This document shows positions 30,307 to 42,611 of a DNA stretch of 64,000 nt, one piece after another. Each line of letters starts with the position of its first letter. Positions within the stretch are counted from its first letter, which is position 1. The notes beneath the pieces are model-generated. The model had not been told where the DNA came from, searched no databases, and saw only the letters and a program-made list of their open reading frames with translations. The DNA comes from Shewanella inventionis (GTDB taxonomy: Bacteria; Pseudomonadota; Gammaproteobacteria; Enterobacterales; Shewanellaceae): NCBI RefSeq assembly GCF_014641855.1, contig NZ_BMII01000020.1, forward strand, positions 1 to 64,000, given 5' to 3'. A program made the position numbers and the translations under genes.

Positions 30307-31719
30307 ATGGATAAGCAAGTCAGTTCCCGAGGCACCAAAGAAAAAGCTTTACGCCTAAATTTAGACGACAAAAAGTACGGTACTATTGTTGAAATTGGTG
30401 CGGGCCAGGAAGTAGCGCGTAACTTCTTTGTCGCTGGCGCGGCGGCGGGCACAATCGCTAAAACCATGTCTGCTTACGATATGAAGTTCTCAGATGCCAT
30501 TTATGGCGTTCAAGAAGATGGCCGCTATGTCAGCAAGGCACGCGTGCTTGCAATGATGGAGCAAGAGTTTGATTTAGTGGTTGATCGTGTCGGTTCTGTA
30601 CGTTCTAAATCATCTCGCTACTTTACCTATGCAGCTACCGTGGCAGCAAAAAGCTTTAATCGTAAAAACGAATGTCATGCTTGGTGTGGTGTACGGATCC
30701 AAATGTATCCTGGCGCTGAGCCCTCAAATATCATAGTGCACGTGCGTATGTTTGACGACAGTGCAGAAGCGCAGCAACAGGCTCTTGGCATTTTAGGAGT
30801 CAACCTGATTTATGCCAGCTACTATTATTTTGAAGATCCAAAGAAAATCATCGACTCGTTAACCGATAACATGAAAGCCAATCGTATTGAGATTGATTGT
30901 ATCGATTTTCAGGGTCCCTATTTCGAAGATGTAGACAATCAAGCCAAGAACATCCACCTTATTCGTAGCTGGAAAACCCGGGCGATTATGTTTAAAGCCG
31001 ATGGCAGTGTGGCCATACCTGCAGACATGCTCTACAAAAAAAACGTATTGACCATCCGCGGTTCATTTAAGCCCGTCACCAAACTCAATGTCGACATGAT
31101 TGAGCAAGGCCTTAAAGCGTTTACTCTGCTTGACGGTGTCAATAACAAAAATACTGTACTCATTGCCGAAATCTCATTAAATGATTTGCACGGTAAAGAC
31201 GCCAATATGTCTGAAAAAGACATCATGGAACGTGTAAAGCTGCTTAACACACTTGGTTATAACGTGATGATATCGGACTATACCCGATACTTTTCACTGC
31301 GAGCCTACTTTAGACAATACACCCAATTACAAATTGGTATTGTGGTTGGAATGGTTAACATTAAGCAAATTTTTGATGAAGAATATTACCGCGGCATGGA
31401 AGGCGGTATTCTTGAAGCATTTGGTAAACTCTTCCCAGACAATACCCGCTTATTCGTATATCCAGAAATGAATGAAAAAGGTGAAGTTAACGACTTAACC
31501 ACGGTGAGCGTGCCCAATAATTTGCGTTATCTATTCCGCCATTTACTCGATAATGGCTTCATCACCAGCATAGAAAACAGCAACCCTGAGTTATTCAGTA
31601 TTTATTCACGTGAAATTTTACAACAAATTTGCCGTGGACAAGACGAATGGAAAGAGGTGGTACCAGAAGCAGTCGCTAACGCCATTACTGAATTAAAGTT
31701 ATTTGGCTATCGCGGTTAA
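30307..31719 (+). CDS. Uncharacterised cytosolic protein (470 aa)
   Basis: I cannot assign a function. It has no signal peptide or transmembrane helices. The N-terminal part contains VEIGAGQEVARNFFVAGAAAGTIAKTMSAYDM, a Gly/Ala-rich loop that could bind a nucleotide or cofactor, then SRYFTYAATVAAKSFNRKN and CHAWCGVRIQMYPG. The middle has FQGPYFEDVDNQA. The C-terminal third is helical with GLKAFTLLDG, NTVLIAEISLNDLHGKD and GYNVMISDYTRYFSLR. The composition is balanced and coding is certain. GGAG precedes the ATG. It stands between dacB and katG, probably as a single-gene unit. Confidence 0.85.
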   Translation: MDKQVSSRGTKEKALRLNLDDKKYGTIVEIGAGQEVARNFFVAGAAAGTIAKTMSAYDMKFSDAIYGVQEDGRYVSKARVLAMMEQEFDLVVDRVGSVRSKSSRYFTYAATVAAKSFNRKNECHAWCGVRIQMYPGAEPSNIIVHVRMFDDSAEAQQQALGILGVNLIYASYYYFEDPKKIIDSLTDNMKANRIEIDCIDFQGPYFEDVDNQAKNIHLIRSWKTRAIMFKADGSVAIPADMLYKKNVLTIRGSFKPVTKLNVDMIEQGLKAFTLLDGVNNKNTVLIAEISLNDLHGKDANMSEKDIMERVKLLNTLGYNVMISDYTRYFSLRAYFRQYTQLQIGIVVGMVNIKQIFDEEYYRGMEGGILEAFGKLFPDNTRLFVYPEMNEKGEVNDLTTVSVPNNLRYLFRHLLDNGFITSIENSNPELFSIYSREILQQICRGQDEWKEVVPEAVANAITELKLFGYRG

Positions 31720-34478
<2,759 letters not shown>

Positions 34479-34496
34479 TTCTTATTGTTAACAACA

Positions 34497-34528
34497 AAAA
34501 AGCACTGAGTATTCAGTGCTTTTTTATT
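34497..34528 (+). terminator. Bidirectional terminator between katG and pgm
   Basis: AAAAAAGCACTGA/TCAGTGCTTTTTT with a GTAT loop, between two convergent genes. Confidence 0.9.
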
Positions 34529-34555
34529 TACGCGTTAAAATTACTGTGAGTCAAA

Positions 34556-36199
34556 CTAACCTTTTAAAGCCGAATCAATCATGGTTTGTGCTTGAGCAAT
34601 AATCTCATCAAGATGCTGCTGGCTTATAAAGCTTTCAGCGTAGATTTTAAATAACGCTTCAGTGCCAGATGGGCGAGCAGCAAACCAGCCATTGGCAGTG
34701 GTCACTTTAATCCCACCAATAGCCGCATTGTTACCGGGTGCATGGCTTAAAATCGCTGTGATCGCTTCACCGGCAAGCTCGGTCTCAGTAAAGCTTTGAG
34801 CGTTGAGCAATTCAAACTTAGCTTTTTTCTTCAGGCTAATTGGGCTGTCGATACGGGTATAAAAACTCTCACCAAACTCTTCAGTTAACTCTTTATAACG
34901 CTGCGCTGGCGTTTTACCGGTCACCGCTAAAATCTCAGCGGCTAATAGCGCTAAAATAAAGCCATCTTTATCAGTACACCAGGTGCTGCCATCACGTTTT
35001 AAAAACGCCGCGCCGGCACTTTCTTCACCGCCAAAAGCAATGGTGCTTTGGGCTAAACCATCAACAAACCATTTAAAACCCACTGGTACTTCTAAGCACT
35101 GACGACCTAGTGCATGACACACCCGGTCAATCATCGCACTTGACACTAACGTTTTACCTACTGCTAACGACTGATTCCAGTCAGGGCGATGTGTCATCAA
35201 GTAATCAATGGCCACAGCTAAATAATGGTTAGGGTTCATTAACCCAAAGCCTGGGCACACAATACCATGACGGTCATAATCAGGGTCGTTACCAACACAT
35301 AAATCGTAGTTTTCGCTGTGAGCAAGAAGCCCTGCCATTGCATAAGGCGATGAGCAATCCATACGGATTTTGCCGTCTTTGTCCAGCGGCATAAACCCAA
35401 AAGTTGGGTCTACTTTGTCATTAACAAGCGTTATATCAAGACCATATTGGGCGGCAATTTGTTCCCAATAATAAATACCAGAACCACCTAACGGATCGAC
35501 ACCTATACGAATATTGGCTTTATTAATTGCTTCCATGTCAATAACTTGAGCCAGAGACTCAACATAAGGGGCAATAAAGTCAACCTCATCAATCCAACCC
35601 GATTTAACCGCCACGCCATAATTGACTTTCTTAACGCCAGATAATTGCTCGGCTAGGTATTGATTAGCTTTAGCTTCAATAATTTTAGTGATCTCACCTT
35701 CAGCCGGTCCACCATGAGGTGGATTGTACTTAATGCCGCCATCTTGTGGTGGGTTGTGAGATGGAGTGATAATCAAACCATCCACTAAACCCGATGGCTT
35801 AGCCGCATTTGCACGAACAATGGCTTGAGAAACAACGGGTGTCGGGGTAAATCCATCATCTTGTTGGATTAACATTTTTACCTGGTTAGCCGTTAAAACT
35901 TCAACCACAGACATAAATGCGGCATAAGACAAGGCGTGGGTGTCAAAACCCACAATCATGGGGCCGGTAATATTCGCACTTTGACGATAGTCAACAACGG
36001 CCTGTGTTATTGCCCAAATGTGATTTTGATTAAAGCTTGTGTTAAATGCACTGCCACGATGGCCAGATGTACCAAATGTCACTTTTTGTTGCACGTCTTC
36101 CACATTTGGAATAATACGATAATAGTGACTCATCAATTTAGGAATATTCACTAAATCCGTTTGTAAAGCTTGCTGTCCTGCACGTTGATGAATGGCCAC
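34556..36199 (-). CDS. pgm: Phosphoglucomutase, alpha-D-glucose phosphate-specific (547 aa)
   Basis: It interconverts glucose-1-phosphate and glucose-6-phosphate. It has the N-terminal FGTSGHRGSA block, the phosphoserine loop TPSHNPPQDGGIKYNPPHGGP, the metal-binding DPDYDRHG and the sugar-binding GGEESAGAAF, ending with RPSGTEALFKIYAES. The start is GTG at 36199 (protein begins V/M-AIHQRAGQQ, like E. coli Pgm MAIHNRAGQ), with AGGAG nine bases upstream. Downstream of seqA on the same strand, 35 nt away, as in E. coli. Confidence 0.96.
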   Translation of the reverse strand: MAIHQRAGQQALQTDLVNIPKLMSHYYRIIPNVEDVQQKVTFGTSGHRGSAFNTSFNQNHIWAITQAVVDYRQSANITGPMIVGFDTHALSYAAFMSVVEVLTANQVKMLIQQDDGFTPTPVVSQAIVRANAAKPSGLVDGLIITPSHNPPQDGGIKYNPPHGGPAEGEITKIIEAKANQYLAEQLSGVKKVNYGVAVKSGWIDEVDFIAPYVESLAQVIDMEAINKANIRIGVDPLGGSGIYYWEQIAAQYGLDITLVNDKVDPTFGFMPLDKDGKIRMDCSSPYAMAGLLAHSENYDLCVGNDPDYDRHGIVCPGFGLMNPNHYLAVAIDYLMTHRPDWNQSLAVGKTLVSSAMIDRVCHALGRQCLEVPVGFKWFVDGLAQSTIAFGGEESAGAAFLKRDGSTWCTDKDGFILALLAAEILAVTGKTPAQRYKELTEEFGESFYTRIDSPISLKKKAKFELLNAQSFTETELAGEAITAILSHAPGNNAAIGGIKVTTANGWFAARPSGTEALFKIYAESFISQQHLDEIIAQAQTMIDSALKG

Positions 36200-36234
36200 A
36201 AGTGGTCTCCTTGAGTTAGTTAACAAAGATTAAA

Positions 36235-36870
36235 TTAAATGTATTGCGCAATGATACGAGCTTTTTCACTGTCACACCCCAAATGCACCAACACCTCAGT
36301 TAATATGGTTTGCTTTTTCGCAGTATTATTATTAGTTGTCACCCAAAAACCGCTGGCACCAATTTCTTTCGGGTTCGATGACTGGCTCGAATCCAATAAC
36401 GCTTGTTTTGAACGGGCAAAATACAAACGGCCTTTACCTTGAATATCAAGAACCTTATTAAACTCAGTCGCGCTGGCGGCTTGTAAATTGCCTAATAAAA
36501 ACATAAAGCGCCCCACCGCGCCCTTTTGCTGAGCCAATAAATGCTCATTCACGATAGACTTAAAATCAATCACGACGGTATTGTCTTCTGACTCTGTTTT
36601 TGTATCTGGCGAGGCTTGATCTGCAATGACTTTTTCAACGGCCGCTTTTGCTTGGTTAAATAACTGACTGCGTTGACTCTGAGCGTCTGATACTGGCTTT
36701 GGCTCAGTTTCAAGGCTAGGCTCACTAATGGCATCGGGTAAATCAACAACGACGGTTTCCACTGATAAATGTAATAAACGACGTAAAATATCTGAAGCAC
36801 TCTCACCAATACGTTCCGTTTTACTGGCAATATAACGATAAAGTTCTTCATCAATTTCAATGTATTTCAT
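36235..36870 (-). CDS. seqA: Replication initiation negative modulator SeqA (211 aa)
   Basis: SeqA binds hemimethylated GATC sites, sequesters oriC and limits re-initiation. The N-terminal multimerisation domain reads MKYIEIDEELYRYIA...SASDILRRLL (about 1-35). A variable, acidic linker (about 45-120) follows, then a C-terminal DNA-binding domain with FMFLLGNLQAAS and ASGFWVTTNNNTAKK. The start at 36870 has AAGG nine bases upstream; two earlier in-frame starts are unsupported. seqA-pgm is a conserved pair, with ybfF divergent. Confidence 0.96.
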   Translation of the reverse strand: MKYIEIDEELYRYIASKTERIGESASDILRRLLHLSVETVVVDLPDAISEPSLETEPKPVSDAQSQRSQLFNQAKAAVEKVIADQASPDTKTESEDNTVVIDFKSIVNEHLLAQQKGAVGRFMFLLGNLQAASATEFNKVLDIQGKGRLYFARSKQALLDSSQSSNPKEIGASGFWVTTNNNTAKKQTILTEVLVHLGCDSEKARIIAQYI

Positions 36871-37167
36871 CAGAGTCATCCTTATTCTTTTATCTGTATT
36901 AGGTTTAACGTTGCCAAACAACTAACGCCAAACGAGCGATCGCCGATCAAATTAACGTATCGGGATCAAAATATAGCTTCAGTGTATGCCAAGCATAACC
37001 TACTAATAAAGTGACAAAATCATTTAATCGTTCATATTCATTAAAAATTATTGGTACACGTTTAAATTTACAGCAACATTGGCTTAAACAAGCATCAAAA
37101 CTTGATTTGCTTAAGTCATTACCGCAAAATTCTGCCCCATTCATTGTTGTAACGAGTTTATCGCATT

Positions 37168-37941
37168 ATGCATTATGTTTCTGACGGTCACGGCGAACCG
37201 GTGCTGCTTATTCATGGTTTATTTGGCAATCTGGATAACTTAAAAAACTTAGGTAGTGTGTTAATTCACAATCATCAAGTTATCCGTGTCGATGTGCCTA
37301 ATCACGGTTTAAGTGAACACTGGGACGATATGGATTACCCAACACTGGCTAATGCAATGGTTCAGTTATTAGATCAGTTAAACCTAACTGCTACACATGT
37401 GGTTGGTCACTCAATGGGCGGAAAAATCGCCATGGCAATTGCATTGTTACATCCCACACGAGTAAAAAGTCTAGTCGTTGCAGATATTGCCCCTGTGGCT
37501 TATGAGCCACGCCATCAAACTGTATTTGCAGGGCTAACCAGCCTAGTCTTTGACGAAAATACCAGCCGTAAATCGGCATTAACCCATTTAGTGTCTTCTG
37601 GCATAGATGAAGGTACCGCGCAGTTTTTACTTAAAAACCTACAACGAACCGAGTCTGGCTTTGAATGGAAAATGAACCTTGATGGTCTAATTAACGCCTA
37701 TGAACGTATTATTGGTTGGGATTTGCCAATCAGTGCTGATGTACATTTTAACAAGCCAACGCTATTTATACGCGGCGGGGACTCAAACTATGTTACGGCA
37801 GAACACCGAGATGAAATTGTTCGCCAATTTCCACAGGTCACCGCAAAAACCCTAAATGGCACAGGCCATTGGCTACATGCACAAAAGCCTGAAATGTTTA
37901 ATCGTATCGTTGCTGAGTTTATTGAACAAAACCAAGGGTAA
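37168..37941 (+). CDS. ybfF: Alpha/beta-hydrolase YbfF (acyl-CoA esterase family, 257 aa)
   Basis: A serine esterase. It has an oxyanion-hole motif LLIHGLFGNLDN near residue 12, the nucleophile elbow GHSMGGK (Ser about residue 80), an acid in the strand around FIRGGDSNYV, and the catalytic His in GTGHWLHAQKP near the C-terminus. Length and order beside seqA match E. coli YbfF, which hydrolyses short acyl esters in vitro; the physiological substrate is unclear. No signal peptide. Confidence 0.93.
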   Translation: MHYVSDGHGEPVLLIHGLFGNLDNLKNLGSVLIHNHQVIRVDVPNHGLSEHWDDMDYPTLANAMVQLLDQLNLTATHVVGHSMGGKIAMAIALLHPTRVKSLVVADIAPVAYEPRHQTVFAGLTSLVFDENTSRKSALTHLVSSGIDEGTAQFLLKNLQRTESGFEWKMNLDGLINAYERIIGWDLPISADVHFNKPTLFIRGGDSNYVTAEHRDEIVRQFPQVTAKTLNGTGHWLHAQKPEMFNRIVAEFIEQNQG

Positions 37942-38039
37942 ATTTAATAATTTACTTTATTGCGCATACCCAATTCTGACACGATGTGGTATATTCGCGC
38001 CCTCTTTTCGCCAGACATGATAAAAGCGAAGGTAGAAGT

Positions 38040-38261
38040 ATGTTAAATCAGTACATGGATCAAATTGAAGCCGTTGGGTTAAACTTGTTTTTTGCTGCGA
38101 TATTCTTCTTTATCGGTATGGCAATCCATGATGTGCTCAAGCAAGGTAATGTCCCTAAATTTGGTCGATATATTGTTTGGGCAGTGCTATTTCTCGGCTG
38201 CGCCGGGTTTATTGCAAAAGGTATTATACAGATGACCTGGGAAGGCTCTGGGATCGGTTAA
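38040..38261 (+). CDS. DUF2788 small membrane protein (73 aa)
   Basis: A short protein with two predicted transmembrane helices: LNLFFAAIFFFIGMAIHDVL (about 13-32) and YIVWAVLFLGCAGFIAKGI (about 43-62), joined by KQGNVPKFGR. Its order between ybfF and ybfE and its sequence fit DUF2788, of unknown function. The ATG at 38040 follows a GAAGG-type site. It lies eight bases before ybfE and is probably co-transcribed with it. Confidence 0.85.
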   Translation: MLNQYMDQIEAVGLNLFFAAIFFFIGMAIHDVLKQGNVPKFGRYIVWAVLFLGCAGFIAKGIIQMTWEGSGIG

Positions 38262-38268
38262 AAATACA

Positions 38269-38541
38269 ATGGCAAAAGAAACAACAGATAGAACGACTAT
38301 TGACCTTTTTGCCACAGAAACACGCCGAGGGCGTCCGAGAAGTAACCCACTGTCTCGGGAACAGCAATTAAAGATCAATAAGCGAAACCAAATTCAGCGT
38401 GATCGCGCTAACGGTTTAAAGCGAATAGAGTTAAAAGTGTCACAAGATTTATATGATGCCTTGAACCAACAAGCTTTGAACAGTAACATCAGTCGTAGCC
38501 AGTTAATCGAATTTATTCTGCAACAGCAACTCGACAACTGA
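38269..38541 (+). CDS. ybfE: YbfE family protein, ribbon-helix-helix-like (90 aa)
   Basis: A small basic protein. It has an N-terminal RRGRPRSNPLSREQQ (AT-hook-like RGRP), then LKRIELKVSQDLYDALNQQALNSNISRSQLIE, which looks like a ribbon-helix-helix DNA-binding fold. E. coli YbfE is listed as LexA-regulated; I found no clear CTGT-N8-ACAG box directly upstream. Conserved between ybfF and fldA in gammaproteobacteria. Function unknown. Confidence 0.85.
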   Translation: MAKETTDRTTIDLFATETRRGRPRSNPLSREQQLKINKRNQIQRDRANGLKRIELKVSQDLYDALNQQALNSNISRSQLIEFILQQQLDN

Positions 38542-38592
38542 GACGTTTTTCGAACATCGCACAACGCGAACTAGATATTTAAAGGATAGACA

Positions 38593-39120
38593 ATGGCAAC
38601 TGTAGGTCTTTTTTTCGGTAGCGACACAGGTAACACCGAAGCTGTAGCCAAAATGATCCAGAAAAAACTGGGTAAAAGCATGATCGATGTTAAAGACATC
38701 GCTAAGAGCACCAAAGAGCAAATCGCTGAATACGACTTGCTTATGTTTGGTATCCCGACCTGGTATTACGGCGAAGCACAGTGCGATTGGGATGATTTTT
38801 TCCCAGAACTTGAGCAAATCGACTTTACCGACAAGTTAGTGGCGATTTTTGGTTGTGGTGACCAAGAAGACTATGCAGAATACTTCTTGGATGCTATGGG
38901 CATGGTCCGCGACATCGTTGAAGCCCGTGGTGGTATCATCATTGGTCACTGGCCAACTGAAGGTTACGACTTCGAAGCTTCTAAAGGCTTAGTCGACGAT
39001 AAACACTTTGTGGGGTTAGGGATCGACGAAGACCGCCAGCCAGAGCTTACTGAAGAACGTGTTGATGCATGGGTTAAGCAAATTTACGACGAAATGTGTT
39101 TAGCTGAATTGGCCGACTAA
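38593..39120 (+). CDS. fldA: Flavodoxin FldA (175 aa)
   Basis: A low-potential FMN electron carrier. The phosphate-binding loop FFGSDTGNTEAVA is at about residues 6-18. The flavin-flanking loops are PTWYYGEAQCDWDDF (50s loop with Trp) and GCGDQEDYAEYF (90s loop with Tyr). It is the long-chain type with the inserted loop near EGYDFEASKGLVDD. AAGGA precedes the ATG. A terminator follows. Neighbour order matches E. coli fldA-ybfE-ybfF-seqA-pgm. Confidence 0.97.
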   Translation: MATVGLFFGSDTGNTEAVAKMIQKKLGKSMIDVKDIAKSTKEQIAEYDLLMFGIPTWYYGEAQCDWDDFFPELEQIDFTDKLVAIFGCGDQEDYAEYFLDAMGMVRDIVEARGGIIIGHWPTEGYDFEASKGLVDDKHFVGLGIDEDRQPELTEERVDAWVKQIYDEMCLAELAD

Positions 39121-39141
39121 ATCCTGGCCGACTCTGTCAAC

Positions 39142-39167
39142 AAAAAGCGGCTTATAGCCGCTTTTTT
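39142..39167 (+). terminator. fldA terminator
   Basis: AAAAAGCGGCT/AGCCGCTTTTTT hairpin, 22 nt after the fldA stop. Confidence 0.88.
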
Positions 39168-39201
39168 AGTATAAACATCTACCCTGACGATCAATATTGT
39201 T

Positions 39202-40389
39202 ATGCCTACAATAAAGCCCAACCCCACAGCTAAGCACTGGGACATCTTTTGCACCGTGGTCGACAACTATGGCGACATCGGCGTAACGTGGCGTTTAGCG
39301 AAACAACTGGCAGCAGAATACCTTTTACCCGTTAATTTATGGGTCGATGATCTACACAGTTTTTCGCATATCTTACCGACATTAAACCCAAGCCTGCCAC
39401 AGCAAACCTTTAACGGTGTGAATATATTTCAATGGAATAACCCACTAGATATAAGCTACAACGCTGGCCAAGTCGTCATAGAGGCGTTTGCCTGTGAATT
39501 ACCCGAACAGGTAAAAACCGTTATTGAGCAATTACATCAATGCCCACAAAGCCAAACACCTCATTGGATAAACTTAGAATATTTAAGCGCCGAAGAGTGG
39601 GTTGAAGGCTGTCATGGTTTACCGTCAACGCAAATGAATGGCATAAAAAAGTGGTTTTATTTCCCAGGATTTACCCATAACACGGGCGGATTGATTTGCG
39701 AAAAACATATTCTTAATGATCGCATTCAGTGGCAAGCAAATCCTAACAATAAGATGGCATTGTTTGCCGACCTCGGTTTACATGGAATTAAAGTTAATGA
39801 CACTGTTATCAGTGTATTTAGCTACGAAACCGATGCGCTTCCTGCCCTCATTCACCATTGGCAAACATCTGCCACCGCCATACATGCACTTGTCCCAAAA
39901 GGCCGCAGTTTAACCAGCTTGGCGTCTGTGCTCAATTGTGACACACAAAATTTGATACCCGGTCAACAATTCTCTCTTGGCAATCTCACGGTTCATATCT
40001 TACCTATGACCGACCAAATTGGCTTTGATCGCTTGTTATGGAGCGCTGATTTTAATATTGTACGCGGTGAAGATTCATTTTTACGGGCACAATGGGCTGC
40101 AAAACCATTTATTTGGCACATTTATCCGCAAGAAGATGATTATCATCTGGTAAAATTAGAAGCTTTTATGAAGATTTACTGCGATAATCTGCCGGCAGAA
40201 ATCGCGACCCCTTGGCGTGAGGTGAATTTGGCCTTCAATCAAGGTGATCAAAATGCCATAGTGAGTTATTGGCAACAATTAAATTCTGTTATTTTGCCGT
40301 TACAGCAACATGCCATTAATTGGCCAAATAACGCATTAAATGATGCAGATCTTGCGAGTCGACTAGTTCAATTCGTTAAAAATAGCTAA
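39202..40389 (+). CDS. earP: EF-P arginine rhamnosyltransferase EarP (395 aa)
   Basis: EarP transfers rhamnose from dTDP-L-rhamnose to Arg32 of elongation factor P, which lets EF-P rescue ribosomes at polyproline stretches. The N-terminal acceptor-side motif is [17 protein letters not shown] (about residues 18-34) with the essential Asp. The donor-binding motif [12 protein letters not shown] (about residue 290) carries the conserved Glu. It is a GT-B fold enzyme of the usual length. It sits 49 nt upstream of efp, and the Arg32-type EF-P next door confirms the pairing. Confidence 0.96.
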   Translation: MPTIKPNPTAKHWDIFCTVVDNYGDIGVTWRLAKQLAAEYLLPVNLWVDDLHSFSHILPTLNPSLPQQTFNGVNIFQWNNPLDISYNAGQVVIEAFACELPEQVKTVIEQLHQCPQSQTPHWINLEYLSAEEWVEGCHGLPSTQMNGIKKWFYFPGFTHNTGGLICEKHILNDRIQWQANPNNKMALFADLGLHGIKVNDTVISVFSYETDALPALIHHWQTSATAIHALVPKGRSLTSLASVLNCDTQNLIPGQQFSLGNLTVHILPMTDQIGFDRLLWSADFNIVRGEDSFLRAQWAAKPFIWHIYPQEDDYHLVKLEAFMKIYCDNLPAEIATPWREVNLAFNQGDQNAIVSYWQQLNSVILPLQQHAINWPNNALNDADLASRLVQFVKNS

Positions 40390-40438
40390 GATACTGCTCT
40401 GTAAATATAAAAAGTCCATATATATAGGAAATAGTACA

Positions 40439-40999
40439 ATGAAAACTGCTCATGAAATCCGTCCTGGTAACGTGATCATGTTAGATGGCAGCCCATGGGT
40501 TGTTCAAAAAACTGAAACAACTCGTTCTGGCCGTAACGCTGCAATCGTTAAGTTAAAATTAAAAAACTTATTGCTCGATTCTGGCACTGAACAAACCTTC
40601 AAAGGTGAAGACAAGTTAGACGATATCATTTTAGAACGTCTAGATTGTACGTATTCTTACTTTGCTGATCCTATGTATGTATTTATGGATGAAGAATACA
40701 ACCAATACGACGTTGAAGCTGACAACCTAGGTGATGCAGCAGCATTCATCGTTGATGGTATGGAAGATCAATGCCAAGTGACATTCTACAACGGCAAAGC
40801 CATTTCTGTAGAATTACCAGTGCACATCGTACGTGAAGTTATCTACACTGAGCCATCTGCTCGTGGCGATACGTCAGGTAAAGTAATGAAGCCAGCGACT
40901 ATCACTGGTGGTGGTACTGTTACTGTTGCAGACTTCGTTAAAGTGGGCGACAAAATTGAAATTGACACTCGCACTGGCGAGTTCAAAAAGCGCGTTTAA
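40439..40999 (+). CDS. efp: Elongation factor P, Arg32 type (186 aa)
   Basis: EF-P binds between P and E sites to speed proline-proline bond formation. The three domains span about 1-64, 65-128 and 129-186. The loop tip reads SGRNAAIV with Arg at residue 32, the residue modified by EarP; Lys-type EF-P (modified by EpmAB) would have Lys here. The C-terminal signature [13 protein letters not shown] is intact. AGGAA lies upstream of the ATG, and a strong terminator follows. Confidence 0.98.
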   Translation: MKTAHEIRPGNVIMLDGSPWVVQKTETTRSGRNAAIVKLKLKNLLLDSGTEQTFKGEDKLDDIILERLDCTYSYFADPMYVFMDEEYNQYDVEADNLGDAAAFIVDGMEDQCQVTFYNGKAISVELPVHIVREVIYTEPSARGDTSGKVMKPATITGGGTVTVADFVKVGDKIEIDTRTGEFKKRV

Positions 41000-41053
41000 T
41001 CGCCAGTTAATTTGAGTTTAAGCAGAAATAGCAATAACTCAAGTAAACACCCC

Positions 41054-41081
41054 AAAAGCCAGCATACGTGCTGGCTTTTTT
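41054..41081 (+). terminator. efp terminator
   Basis: AAAAGCCAGCA/TGCTGGCTTTTTT hairpin with a TACG loop, 55 nt after the efp stop. Confidence 0.88.
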
Positions 41082-41275
41082 GCACCCAAACAACATTAAA
41101 AATCTAAAAATAGCAAACCACACAGCATAAAACACTAAAGCAAAGGCTTAAGTAGCCCACAAAACAGCATTAATCACTAATATTATTATTCAATTTGTAC
41201 ATTTGCCTCTTCCACAATATCAATAAATTCGTTATGGTTCGCTAACTTAAGCCGTAATTAGTTATCGAGAGAAGT

Positions 41276-42490
41276 ATGCGCCCCATAATCAAATCCAATA
41301 AACTTGACTCTGTTTGCTACGACATCAGAGGACCTGTTCACAAAGAGGCCCGTCGTTTAGAAGACGAAGGTCACCGTATTTTAAAATTAAACATCGGTAA
41401 CCCAGCCCCATTTGGATTTGAAGCCCCAGAAGAAATCGTGCGAGACGTGATTTTAAACCTGCCCAGCGCCCAAGGTTATTGCGAATCTAAAGGGTTATTT
41501 TCTGCCCGCAAAGCCATTGTGCAACATTACCAAGCACAAGGTATATTTGGGGTAGATATTGAAGATATCTATATTGGTAACGGTGTCTCTGAGCTAATTG
41601 TGATGGCCATGCAAGGGTTACTCAATACCGACGATGAAGTGCTCATCCCCTCGCCTGATTATCCATTGTGGACAGCGGCAGCGAATTTAGCCGGTGGCAA
41701 AGCCGTGCACTATCGTTGCGACGAAGAAGCAGATTGGTTTCCAGATTTAGACGATATAAAAAGTAAAATCAGCAGCCGCACTCGAGCCATAGTATTAATT
41801 AACCCAAACAACCCAACTGGCGCAGTATATAGTGAAGAGTTGCTGTTACAGGTTATTGAACTTTGCCGCCAGCACGACCTCATATTATTTGCTGATGAAA
41901 TTTACGATAAAATTTTATATGACGAGGCAAAGCACATTCCTGCCGCGCGTTTGTCTGACGATATTTTAACCATCACCTTTAATGGTTTATCTAAAGCATA
42001 TCGCGCCGCGGGTTTTCGCGTGGGTTGGATGATGTTATCGGGAAATTTAAAGGCAGCCAAGAGCTACATTGAAGGCCTAGAAATGCTTGCCTCTATGCGC
42101 TTATGTGCCAACGTACCCAATCAACATGCAATACAAACGGCTTTAGGCGGCTATCAATCAATTAACGAATTAATTCTGCCTAATGGTCGGTTAACCGTAC
42201 AGCGAGATGCCGTGTACGAATTGCTTAATCAAATTCCTGGCGTGATCTGCAAAAAGCCAAAAGGCGCCTTATATGCCTTCCCGAAATTAGACATGAAAAA
42301 GTTTAATTTGCGCGATGATGAACGCCTAGTGTTAGATTTGCTTAAAACAAAGAAAATTCTGCTAGTACAAGGCACTGCATTTAATTGGCCAGAGCCCGAT
42401 CATTTACGTGTTGTATTTTTACCGCATAAAGAAGATTTGGCCAAAGCACTACACGAGTTTGGTGACTTTTTAGAAGATTACCGCCAGTAA
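41276..42490 (+). CDS. alaA: Alanine aminotransferase AlaA (404 aa)
   Basis: A PLP-dependent class I aminotransferase making alanine from pyruvate and glutamate. The N-terminus SNKLDSVCYDIRGPVHKEARRLEDEG closely resembles E. coli AlaA (YfbQ). Conserved NIGNPAPFGF, NPNNPTGAVYS, ADEIYDKILYD and NGLSKAYRAAGFRVGW (with the PLP Lys) are present. Length is the same as in E. coli. GAGAG precedes the ATG. It is followed by its own terminator and by yfbR, which neighbours alaA in E. coli as well. Confidence 0.95.
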   Translation: MRPIIKSNKLDSVCYDIRGPVHKEARRLEDEGHRILKLNIGNPAPFGFEAPEEIVRDVILNLPSAQGYCESKGLFSARKAIVQHYQAQGIFGVDIEDIYIGNGVSELIVMAMQGLLNTDDEVLIPSPDYPLWTAAANLAGGKAVHYRCDEEADWFPDLDDIKSKISSRTRAIVLINPNNPTGAVYSEELLLQVIELCRQHDLILFADEIYDKILYDEAKHIPAARLSDDILTITFNGLSKAYRAAGFRVGWMMLSGNLKAAKSYIEGLEMLASMRLCANVPNQHAIQTALGGYQSINELILPNGRLTVQRDAVYELLNQIPGVICKKPKGALYAFPKLDMKKFNLRDDERLVLDLLKTKKILLVQGTAFNWPEPDHLRVVFLPHKEDLAKALHEFGDFLEDYRQ

Positions 42491-42520
42491 ATGGGTAGAT
42501 TTTCAACATAACTTAAAGAT

Positions 42521-42546
42521 AAGCGACTGAACAGTCGCTTTTTTTT
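42521..42546 (+). terminator. alaA terminator
   Basis: AAGCGACTG/CAGTCGCTT hairpin followed by a run of T residues, 31 nt after the stop. Confidence 0.85.
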
Positions 42547-42611
42547 ATCCTAAAGCTCAGGTAAGCTGACAAAACAGAAACTACAGTTGATTGAGCGCAG
42601 TAAGGAGTCTC

